Assembly: GCA_007128525.1 (NCBI GenBank)
Contig: SKXG01000235.1
Span: 1 to 5,491 of the forward strand
DNA length: 5,491 nucleotides
Direction: 5' to 3'
Source of the DNA: Pseudomonadales bacterium
GTDB taxonomy: Bacteria > Pseudomonadota > Gammaproteobacteria > Pseudomonadales > Azotimanducaceae
Numbering within the stretch: position 1 is the first letter of the stretch; every line of letters begins with the position of its first letter. A program made the translations under genes and the position numbers. Positions 1-5,491 of this stretch are shown here, in pieces. The notes beneath the pieces were generated by a model, which had not been told where the DNA came from, did not search any database, and was given only the letters and a program-made list of their open reading frames with translations.

Positions 1-746
1 AGGCCGACAAGGCAGTACTGTCAGCCTGGCCCGAGCCGCTGGCTGCCAATGGTGATCCGGCGGTTGGTGGTGGGCCGAAGGCGCTGATGGACGCCGCCGA
101 ACAGGCAGCGCGCAGTCTGCCGCATCGGGCAGACTTCCAGGGCTGGCAGTCCGTCGCCGGACGGGGCGAGTATCGGCTGAGCATGGGCGCGTTGAAGCAG
201 CTGGCCGAACAGGTGGGCATGGCGCCTGGCAACAAGGCCATCACTCCGGCGCTGGAACAGGGATCCAGCGCGTTCTATCGTGGTTTCCTGCGGGGCCTGT
301 TCGATGCGGACGGCAGCGTGCAGGGGACTCAGGCCAAGGGTGTCAGTGTTCGCCTCGCGCAATCGGACTTGCCGCGCTTGCAGGCGGTGCAGCGTATGTT
401 GCTGCGCTTGGGTATTGTGGCGAAGCTCTACCAGGGCCGACGGCCGGCTGGCTCAGCCATGCTGCCTGACGGTCGTGGTGGTCAAAAGAGCTATGCCATC
501 AAGGCGCAACATGAGCTCGTCATCAGCGGCGAGAATCTAAAGCAGTTCGAAGCCGAAGTGGGTTTTGCAGACAGCGCCAAGGCAGAACGGCTCAGCACAC
601 TGCTGGCGGGATATCAGCGGCAACTGAACCGGGAGCGCTTTGTGGCGCGCGTCGCGTCTGTTACGCCCGACGGTGTCGAGGATGTCTATGACGTACAGGT
701 ACCCGGCATCAACAGCTTTGATGCCAATGGCTTGCACGCGCACAAC
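1..746 (+). mobile_element. C-terminal part of an intein with a DOD (LAGLIDADG) homing endonuclease, inserted in nrdJa
   Basis: An intein excises itself from the precursor protein and joins the flanking exteins; the endonuclease domain spreads the intein DNA into empty alleles. About 248 residues are visible and the N-terminal splicing half lies left of the window. The motif FLRGLFDADG at 285-314 fits block E, the second LAGLIDADG helix, with the catalytic Asp of the D-A-D retained. LLRLGIVAKLY, within 378-434, fits block H. VYDVQV at 684-701 fits block F, keeping the Asp after Tyr. ANGLHAHN at 723-746 is block G, ending in the penultimate His and terminal Asn that cyclises; the next residue is the +1 Cys nucleophile of the extein. 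Only about 150 residues separate the LAGLIDADG motif from the end, so the first such motif should lie upstream. The block F position that is His in the Mtu RecA intein aligns to Asn (711-713). All visible splicing residues otherwise look functional. Recognition as an intein is secure; activity is inferred. Confidence 0.93.
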
Positions 747-1928
747 TGCGGCGAACAGCCGCTGCCACCGTACGGTGCCTGCCTGCTCGGCTCGATCAAC
801 CTGACCAAGTTCGTCCGTGACCCGTTTACTGCCAAGGCACGCTTCGACTGGGACGAGTATCGGGAAGTGGTGTCGATTTTTACCCGCATGCTCGACAACG
901 TGGTGGAAGTCAATGGTCTGCCGCTGCCGGAACAGCAGCGCGAGATCATGCGCAAGCGTCGGCATGGGATGGGTTTCCTCGGCCTGGGCTCAACCGTGAC
1001 CATGCTCGGCATGCGCTACGGAGATGAATCCTCGGTCGATTTCACGGAGCAGGTCTCGAAGGAGATGGCGCTGGAAGGCTGGCGCACCGGTCTCAAGCTT
1101 GCCCAGGAGAAGGGCCCGGCCCCAATCATGGAAGAAGAATTCCTGGTGACCACAGACATGCTGGCCAAGCGGCCGGAAATGCTGGGCGATGGCTATCAGC
1201 CGGGTGACAAGATCAAGGGTCGCATTCTGCTTGCGAAATACAGCCGCTACATGCAGCGCGTTGCGCAGGCGGAGCCGGAGCTGGTGCAGAATATCGCTGA
1301 GCAGGGCGCGCGCTTCACGCACCATTCGTCAATTGCGCCGACCGGCACCATCTCGCTATCGTTAGCCAACAACGCCAGCAATGGTATCGAGCCAAGCTTT
1401 GCGCATCACTACTTCCGCAATGTAATCCGGGAAGGCAAGAAATCGAAAGAGAAAGTCGATGTGTTCTCGTTTGAGTTGCTGGCCTATCGGACCTTTATCG
1501 ATGCCCAGGCCTTGCCGGATGCCGGTGATGGTGAGCATGATTTGCCGGAATATTTCATCACTGCTGATGATGTAACGCCGAAGCAGCATGTCGACATTCA
1601 GGCGGCAGCGCAGAAGTGGATTGACTCATCGATCTCGAAGACGGCCAACGTGCCATCGGACTATCCCTATGAAGAGTTCAAGGACATCTACCGCTATGCC
1701 CACCAGCAGGGCCTGAAAGGCTGCACAACCTTCCGCTTCAATCCGGAAGCTTTCCAGGGTGTGCTGGTCAAAGAGAGAGACCTGGAGAACACCACGTACC
1801 GGTTCCAGCTTGAGGACGGTAGCGTGATTGAGGCGAGGGGCGGTGATGAGATCGAATATGACGGCGAGCTGCACACCGCAGCCAACCTGTTCGATGCACT
1901 CAAAGAAGGCTACTACGGCAAGTTCTGA
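1..1928 (+). CDS. nrdJa: Adenosylcobalamin-dependent (class II) ribonucleotide reductase, catalytic chain NrdJa, 5'-truncated and intein-containing
   Basis: Class II reductase converts ribonucleotides to deoxyribonucleotides in the cytoplasm, using a B12 coenzyme to generate a thiyl radical, without needing oxygen. The frame is already open at base 3 and runs without a stop to TGA at 1926-1928, so the true start lies outside the window; the ATG at 87 is an internal methionine. Codons up to 746 are intein (separate entry). The C-extein (747-1925, 393 residues) opens with CGEQPLPPYGAC. The first Cys (747-749) matches the thiyl-radical Cys of the N-P-C-G-E motif, the Glu two residues on is the conserved partner, and the Cys eleven residues on (780-782) matches one of the active-site redox pair (C322, E324 and C333 in Thermotoga NrdJ). 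The phosphate-loop motif APTGTIS lies at 1335-1355 and GLKGCTTFRFN at 1710-1742. The chain ends in YYGKF with no terminal cysteine arm; that part is on the next gene, as in the NrdJa/NrdJb split of Pseudomonas. Family assignment is very secure; the 'a' designation rests on the split. Confidence 0.95.
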   Translation, partial: ADKAVLSAWPEPLAANGDPAVGGGPKALMDAAEQAARSLPHRADFQGWQSVAGRGEYRLSMGALKQLAEQVGMAPGNKAITPALEQGSSAFYRGFLRGLFDADGSVQGTQAKGVSVRLAQSDLPRLQAVQRMLLRLGIVAKLYQGRRPAGSAMLPDGRGGQKSYAIKAQHELVISGENLKQFEAEVGFADSAKAERLSTLLAGYQRQLNRERFVARVASVTPDGVEDVYDVQVPGINSFDANGLHAHNCGEQPLPPYGACLLGSINLTKFVRDPFTAKARFDWDEYREVVSIFTRMLDNVVEVNGLPLPEQQREIMRKRRHGMGFLGLGSTVTMLGMRYGDESSVDFTEQVSKEMALEGWRTGLKLAQEKGPAPIMEEEFLVTTDMLAKRPEMLGDGYQPGDKIKGRILLAKYSRYMQRVAQAEPELVQNIAEQGARFTHHSSIAPTGTISLSLANNASNGIEPSFAHHYFRNVIREGKKSKEKVDVFSFELLAYRTFIDAQALPDAGDGEHDLPEYFITADDVTPKQHVDIQAAAQKWIDSSISKTANVPSDYPYEEFKDIYRYAHQQGLKGCTTFRFNPEAFQGVLVKERDLENTTYRFQLEDGSVIEARGGDEIEYDGELHTAANLFDALKEGYYGKF

Positions 1929-1932
1929 CTAC

Positions 1933-1936
1933 GGAG
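1933..1936 (+). promoter_or_regulatory. Ribosome binding site of nrdJb
   Basis: GGAG lies 8 bases before the ATG at 1945, in the 16-base gap after the nrdJa stop. It supports 1945 as the start over upstream in-frame ATGs at 1828 and 1858, which lie inside nrdJa and would add a tail unlike the family. It also means nrdJb is translated independently, although the short gap allows coupling to nrdJa. Confidence 0.75.
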
Positions 1937-1944
1937 ACAGACAG

Positions 1945-2637
1945 ATGACGATCAAGATAGACAACAAGATTGTCGGCTACGAAGTGGTCAAGCCGGTAGC
2001 CGAACCTGAGAAGACCAAGCAGAAGGCGGACATCGTGCACATGCACGAGTCCGTCAAACGCCCGGAAGAACTCGAAGGCAGCACCTACAAGATCAAGACG
2101 CCGCTCTCTGAGCATGCGCTCTATGTCACGATCAACGATATCGTGTTGAATCCGGGCACCGATCATGAGCTGCGACGCCCGTTCGAGATCTTTATTAACT
2201 CCAAGAATATGGACCACTTTCAGTGGATCGTGGCGCTCACACGGATTGTCTCGGCGGTCTTCCGCAAGGGTGGTGACTGCACATTCCTGGTCGAAGAGCT
2301 GCACAGTGTCTTCGACCCCAGAGGCGGGTACTTCAAGAAGGGTGGCCGGTTCATGCCATCGCTGGTGTCGGAGATCGGGGATGTCATCGAGACCCACCTG
2401 CGCAAGATCGGGTTGCTGGAAGACGACGGCCCCGATGAGCATCAGCAGGCTTTTATCGAGCAGAAGAAGGCCGAAGTGATGAATCTCAAGCCGTCTGGTG
2501 CGGAAGCAGCTGCCGCCGAGCCGGCTTCGGATTTTCCGGCCAATGCACAACTGTGCGGCAAGTGCAGCACCAAGGCCGTCATCATGATGGACGGTTGTAT
2601 GACCTGTCTGAACTGCGGCGACTCCAAGTGCGGGTGA
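1945..2637 (+). CDS. nrdJb: Class II ribonucleotide reductase second chain NrdJb (C-terminal redox/zinc domain)
   Basis: This 230-residue protein corresponds to the C-terminal region of single-chain NrdJ enzymes. In Pseudomonas aeruginosa the equivalent NrdJb is a separate chain that works together with NrdJa. Residues about 45-160 form the conserved body, with STYKIKTPLSEHALYVTIND, the GGDC segment at 109-112 and FDPRGGYFKKGGRF at 123-136. An Ala/Pro/Glu-rich linker (about 184-200) follows. The tail holds C204-x2-C207-x10-C218-x2-C221, the spacing of a four-Cys zinc ribbon, and then C224-x4-C229 one residue before the end. The C-x4-C spacing matches the C-terminal swinging-arm pair of E. coli NrdA (C754/C759) and the Lactobacillus class II enzyme (C731/C736), so C224/C229 probably re-reduce the NrdJa active-site disulfide. 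The start at 1945 has a GGAG site 8 bases upstream. The gene follows nrdJa by 16 bases, so co-transcription is likely. It ends with tandem stops, TGA then TAG in frame (2635-2640). The roles of individual cysteines are inferred from spacing. Confidence 0.9.
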   Translation: MTIKIDNKIVGYEVVKPVAEPEKTKQKADIVHMHESVKRPEELEGSTYKIKTPLSEHALYVTINDIVLNPGTDHELRRPFEIFINSKNMDHFQWIVALTRIVSAVFRKGGDCTFLVEELHSVFDPRGGYFKKGGRFMPSLVSEIGDVIETHLRKIGLLEDDGPDEHQQAFIEQKKAEVMNLKPSGAEAAAAEPASDFPANAQLCGKCSTKAVIMMDGCMTCLNCGDSKCG

Positions 2638-2665
2638 TAGTGCGGACGAAGGCGTGGATTATTCT

Positions 2666-2705
2666 GTCCGGCAGATGGTGACCACCGCCTGCCGGACGTT
2701 CCGGC
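2666..2705 (+). terminator. Overlapping GC-rich hairpins after nrdJb; possible transcript end or 3' stabiliser
   Basis: GTCCGGCAG (2666-2674) and CTGCCGGAC (2689-2697) form a perfect 9-bp stem; its 14-base loop contains GGTGACCACC, which can pair internally. A second stem, GCCGGA (2691-2696) with TCCGGC (2700-2705) and a 3-base loop, uses part of the same right arm, so the two cannot form together. No T-run follows directly; the nearest is TTTT at 2726-2729. It is therefore not a classical intrinsic terminator. The position just after the nrdJ stop, before a separately promoted gene, fits a termination or mRNA-protection role. Confidence 0.4.
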
Positions 2706-2756
2706 CGAACTGAGACATTACCGGCTTTTGCCACGCCCTTTTCCTTGAATTTAAGC

Positions 2757-2786
2757 TGTACATCTGACCGAATCTCGTCATATATT
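2757..2786 (+). promoter_or_regulatory. Candidate sigma70-type promoter for the receptor gene
   Basis: TGTACA (2757-2762, 4 of 6 matches to TTGACA) and TATATT (2781-2786, 5 of 6 matches to TATAAT) are 18 bases apart, in the most AT-rich part of the gap. It would give a leader of about 120 bases before the ATG at 2912. The -35 box is weak and the call rests on pattern alone. The remainder of the 274-base gap shows only the hairpins listed separately, two copies of CCGGCTTT (2721-2728 and 2794-2801) and the receptor ribosome binding site; I see no riboswitch or small gene in it. Confidence 0.3.
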
Positions 2787-2897
2787 CTCAGGGCCGGCTT
2801 TATTTGGCTCGGGTTCCTGCCTTACCGATGTCCTGCCAGATCGGTTGCGTGTCTGAAGATGCGCGACAATTCAGAACGCAAAACCAATAACGACCGC

Positions 2898-2904
2898 AGG
2901 GGAG
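2898..2904 (+). promoter_or_regulatory. Ribosome binding site of the TonB-dependent receptor gene
   Basis: AGGGGAG lies 7 bases before the ATG at 2912, a strong match to the anti-Shine-Dalgarno sequence. An in-frame TAA at 2888-2890 rules out any start further upstream, so this site together with the following signal peptide fixes the start. Confidence 0.8.
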
Positions 2905-2911
2905 AACTCTC

Positions 2912-5491
2912 ATGGTTACAGGTGTACATGGCCGCAAGGCCGTGTCGCTCCGTCATGTGGTTCTGGGATGTGCAGTTGGGGCGCTGATGTTGTCAGCGTC
3001 ACCATTCGTTCTGGCGCAAGAGGATGATGGTGCGATTGATGAAGTCATAGTTACAGGGACATTTATTCGGCGCAAAGACAGCTTTGATACAGCAACGCCG
3101 ATTGATGTCATTGATGCTCTGGATATCGCTGAGCGCGGTACGCCGAACATCGGTGAAATTATCCGGAACACAACATTCAACTACGGGGTGGCTTCGGTCA
3201 CCAACATCCTTGGCGCCACGGGCCAGGGCGGTAACTCACCCACCGCAAACTTGCGTGGCCTCGGTTCAGAGGCAACATTGATCCTGATGGATGGGCGGCG
3301 GAGCACATCGAACAATCTGTCTGTAATGTATCCACAAATTGCCGTTCAGCGCATCGAGACGCTGACGGATGGCGGCGCGGCCATTTATGGCACTGACGCG
3401 GTCGGTGGCGTGGTCAATCTGATTCCGCGGCGCACTTTCGAGGGCCTTGAGGTCCGCGCATCCCGCAACGCAGTCACCGATGGAAACTGGGCCGAAGACA
3501 CTTGGAGCCTGATCGGCGGCGCACAAAGTGGCGGCACCAGTCTGGTCGGCGCGTTCGAGTACCGAACCAGAGACGAAATGCAGTTCATGGACCGGCCGGA
3601 GTACGCGCTTGGCAGTGCGTCGTTCTCGTCCACCTCCCACCCGGGTAGCTTTACGGTGCCAGTTCGCGGGGCTGATGGGCAGGTTGTCACGAGCATGACC
3701 CAGGCCGACCCGGGCTGTGGTCTGAACAATCCAGCAGATGCATCCAAGCGCCAGGTTGGCGGGTTTCGGCAGGGTCAACTGGTCTTCGGTGCCTGCCGGA
3801 TGGAGTTCGGTGCCAACTTCAACTACATCGCGCCGTCAGAGAGCTGGATCGGCTCGTTCTTCTTTAACCATGAATTCTCAGACTATATGAGCTTCTCAGC
3901 TGAAACGGTCTTTGCGCGTCAGAACACATCTGACCGGGGGTCGCCACAGAATCCAGGCGGCAGAGTAACGGAATTGCCGACAGTGCCTGGAGAGAATCCG
4001 GGGAACCCGTTCCGGGCCCGAGTCGGCACCAGTGGTTCGACCTGGGTGTATGCAGAACCATTAAGGACGCAAGGTGGCGCGATCGCTGTGGACCAGTGGG
4101 GCCGGCCGATACCATTGCGTGATCCGGCAGATAACACGGTGGTGCTGGCGACCAATCCCTTTGCATCCATCGATGATGACCCGGACGGCGGCATAGCCTT
4201 CAACGAAGATGTCCGGCCTACCTCGGCAGGGTGGCGGCCATTGGGGTATCCGTTCAACAATGCCTCGCGCAACAACTCCGATGGCACCGGTCTCGGTGAC
4301 GCCGAATTCAAGTCGAACAAGTTCCGCTGGGTGGGGCAGCTGGACTATCAGGTGCCTGACACGTCCTGGCTTGGCTGGTTCAGCTTTACCTTTGACCAGG
4401 TTCAGGTGGAGACACACAACCGGCGTGAGAGCCTGCAGGCCATGTCGGCAGGTCTGACCGGAAACCTGCAGGTGCCCAACCTCGATGTCGGCGGTTCCCG
4501 GACGACCTGGTACAACCCCTTCTCGACCCAGAACTTTGTCTGCGAAGATCGTGATTGTTCAGGTGGTGTGGTACAGACGGACCCGAATGCGTCGAATCCG
4601 GTCGAAGTGCTGGACCAGATATTCCTGGGCGAAATCGATGTGGCGCGAACCTCGTTCAGCATCGTTGATTGGGTCAATACCGGACAACTCTTTGAGCTGC
4701 CGGGCGGTGTCGTGTCTGCTGCCATTGGCGGTCAATGGCGCGGTATCCACTTTGAGGATGATCGTGGTCCGATCACGGTTGGGCGTGACTCCTTTATCGG
4801 TGTCGGCTTACAGGACCAGAGCTATCGCCGCAACGTTCACGCTTTGTTTGGTGAGTTGAACATCCCGCTGTTCGATACGGATCTGCTCGGTAACGCTGAG
4901 CTCAATGCCGCGATCCGCTCTGAATGGGTCAGTGACGATGCCGAAGCCGATCTCGATTCCACCACATACAAGCTATCTGCGAGATGGATGCCGGTTGACC
5001 AACTGGCACTGCGCGCGTCCTGGGGCACGGCTTTCCGCACGCCGACACTGGCCAATCTGTTTGCACCCTTCAGTGTTGGCCTGTCGAATGCAACAGATCC
5101 TTTTAACGGTCAGGCTGCGTTCTTCGGTCGAGGCCTGGGTGGTACCACCAGCCTGGAAGCGGAAGAGGCCGATGTTTACAACATAGGCTTTACCGTGTCG
5201 CTCTTGCAGGACGACCTCACCCTGCGTTTCGACTGGAAGTATTTCGACTTCGACAACCGCATCGTGCGCCTGCTGCCAACTGATGTACTGATTGCGGACT
5301 TCCAGCGCTATGTCGCGGCTGGCTTCCCGCTCGATGGTGACGGCCTGGCAACTGACGCAGGCATTGCGAGTTGGATAGCTAGCGGCCTGGCTGATCCGCA
5401 GATTGTCCGCGATCCGACCAGTCAGGAGCTGGTTCGGGTGGACACGCCGCTGATCAACGCGTCGTCGATCGAGTGGAAGGGCTTTGACGTG
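2912..5491 (+). CDS. TonB-dependent outer-membrane receptor, 3'-truncated by the window
   Basis: The protein is an outer-membrane gated channel that imports a bound ligand using energy passed on by TonB-ExbBD. The frame runs 860 codons from ATG 2912 to the right edge with no stop. Residues 1-35 form a signal peptide (basic start, hydrophobic VVLGCAVGALMLSA, probable cut after VLA). DEVIVTG at 43-49 is the TonB box. The plug covers about 58-172 and contains NLRGLGSEATLILMDGRR (113-130), then RIETLTDGGAAIYGTDAVGG and VNLIPRR. The barrel follows, with aromatic-rich strands and typical late-barrel text, LRASWGTAFRTPTLANLF, around 700-718. The last visible residues, SIEWKGFDV, resemble a strand that normally lies some 150-200 residues before the C-terminus, so the full protein would be about 1000 aa. 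Cysteine pairs at 269/295 and 544/549 may form disulfides in external loops. No N-terminal signalling domain for an anti-sigma partner is seen. The size is well above that of the B12 receptor BtuB, and the ligand cannot be assigned. The gene appears to be its own transcription unit, separated from nrdJb by 274 bases. Confidence 0.93.
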   Translation, partial: MVTGVHGRKAVSLRHVVLGCAVGALMLSASPFVLAQEDDGAIDEVIVTGTFIRRKDSFDTATPIDVIDALDIAERGTPNIGEIIRNTTFNYGVASVTNILGATGQGGNSPTANLRGLGSEATLILMDGRRSTSNNLSVMYPQIAVQRIETLTDGGAAIYGTDAVGGVVNLIPRRTFEGLEVRASRNAVTDGNWAEDTWSLIGGAQSGGTSLVGAFEYRTRDEMQFMDRPEYALGSASFSSTSHPGSFTVPVRGADGQVVTSMTQADPGCGLNNPADASKRQVGGFRQGQLVFGACRMEFGANFNYIAPSESWIGSFFFNHEFSDYMSFSAETVFARQNTSDRGSPQNPGGRVTELPTVPGENPGNPFRARVGTSGSTWVYAEPLRTQGGAIAVDQWGRPIPLRDPADNTVVLATNPFASIDDDPDGGIAFNEDVRPTSAGWRPLGYPFNNASRNNSDGTGLGDAEFKSNKFRWVGQLDYQVPDTSWLGWFSFTFDQVQVETHNRRESLQAMSAGLTGNLQVPNLDVGGSRTTWYNPFSTQNFVCEDRDCSGGVVQTDPNASNPVEVLDQIFLGEIDVARTSFSIVDWVNTGQLFELPGGVVSAAIGGQWRGIHFEDDRGPITVGRDSFIGVGLQDQSYRRNVHALFGELNIPLFDTDLLGNAELNAAIRSEWVSDDAEADLDSTTYKLSARWMPVDQLALRASWGTAFRTPTLANLFAPFSVGLSNATDPFNGQAAFFGRGLGGTTSLEAEEADVYNIGFTVSLLQDDLTLRFDWKYFDFDNRIVRLLPTDVLIADFQRYVAAGFPLDGDGLATDAGIASWIASGLADPQIVRDPTSQELVRVDTPLINASSIEWKGFDV

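Noticed and set aside
87..89. ATG at 87 as the start of nrdJa
   Set aside because: The same frame is open and coding from base 3, no ribosome binding site precedes 87, and the methionine falls inside the intein endonuclease region, so the gene starts left of the window.
1828..1944. N-terminal extension of NrdJb from ATG 1828
   Set aside because: These codons overlap the end of nrdJa in another frame, give a composition unlike the family, and the ATG at 1945 has a good GGAG site.
1900..1950. Programmed frameshift or recent frameshift error joining nrdJa and nrdJb
   Set aside because: No slippery heptamer is evident, a dedicated ribosome binding site and ATG are present, and the two-gene split at this place is an established arrangement.
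1900..2550. 216-codon reading frame on the - strand
   Set aside because: It lies antisense to nrdJb, which has clear family motifs; the frame is open because of base composition and shows no recognisable domain.
2638..2911. Cobalamin riboswitch upstream of the receptor
   Set aside because: Only a GCCAC fragment near 2730 resembles part of a B12 box. The rest of the box and the surrounding pairing are absent and the leader is short.
2963..2974. Lipoprotein signal (VLGC) at the receptor N-terminus
   Set aside because: The Cys lies in the middle of the hydrophobic core with 14 further mostly apolar residues before a good VLA cleavage site, and TonB-dependent receptors are not normally lipidated there.
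2745..2987. Small + strand reading frame over the receptor start
   Set aside because: It has no ribosome binding site, lies in another frame, and overlaps the strongly supported signal peptide of the receptor.
3266..3778. 170-codon reading frame on the - strand
   Set aside because: It lies antisense to the plug and first barrel strands of the receptor, with no recognisable motif or start signal.

Overview
The window looks like chromosome of a Gram-negative bacterium, most likely a gammaproteobacterium. It is moderately GC-rich and carries a class II (adenosylcobalamin-dependent) ribonucleotide reductase split into two genes in the NrdJa/NrdJb manner known from Pseudomonas, followed by an outer-membrane TonB-dependent receptor. 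The lineage is an inference from gene types and cannot be fixed at genus level from this sequence. All three genes are on the + strand.

Positions 1-1928 are the 3' part of nrdJa, the catalytic chain of the reductase, cut off by the left edge. Its first 746 bases are not reductase: they are the C-terminal part of an intein. This part holds the second LAGLIDADG motif of a DOD-type homing endonuclease and an intact C-terminal splicing junction (His-Asn before Cys). The intein sits directly before the cysteine that, by family knowledge, forms the catalytic thiyl radical. From 747 the C-extein continues as a normal NrdJ catalytic barrel of 393 residues.

Positions 1945-2637 encode NrdJb (230 aa). 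It starts 16 bases after the nrdJa stop with its own ribosome binding site. It carries the zinc-ribbon-like cysteines and a terminal C-x4-C pair that in single-chain reductases form the C-terminal redox arm. The two genes form one functional unit: NrdJa makes deoxyribonucleotides and NrdJb probably re-reduces its active site in trans.

Positions 2638-2911 are non-coding. They hold tandem stops, two overlapping and mutually exclusive GC-rich hairpins without a clear T-tract, a weak sigma70-like promoter candidate, and a strong ribosome binding site.

From 2912 to the right edge a single uninterrupted frame (860 codons so far) encodes a large TonB-dependent outer-membrane receptor with signal peptide, TonB box, plug and most of its barrel. 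Its ligand is unknown, and nothing in the sequence ties it to the reductase apart from position. I see no CRISPR array, tRNA, rRNA or insertion sequence. The most notable content is the active-site intein in a two-chain reductase; both elements belong to known families, and I do not see evidence for a wholly new system.
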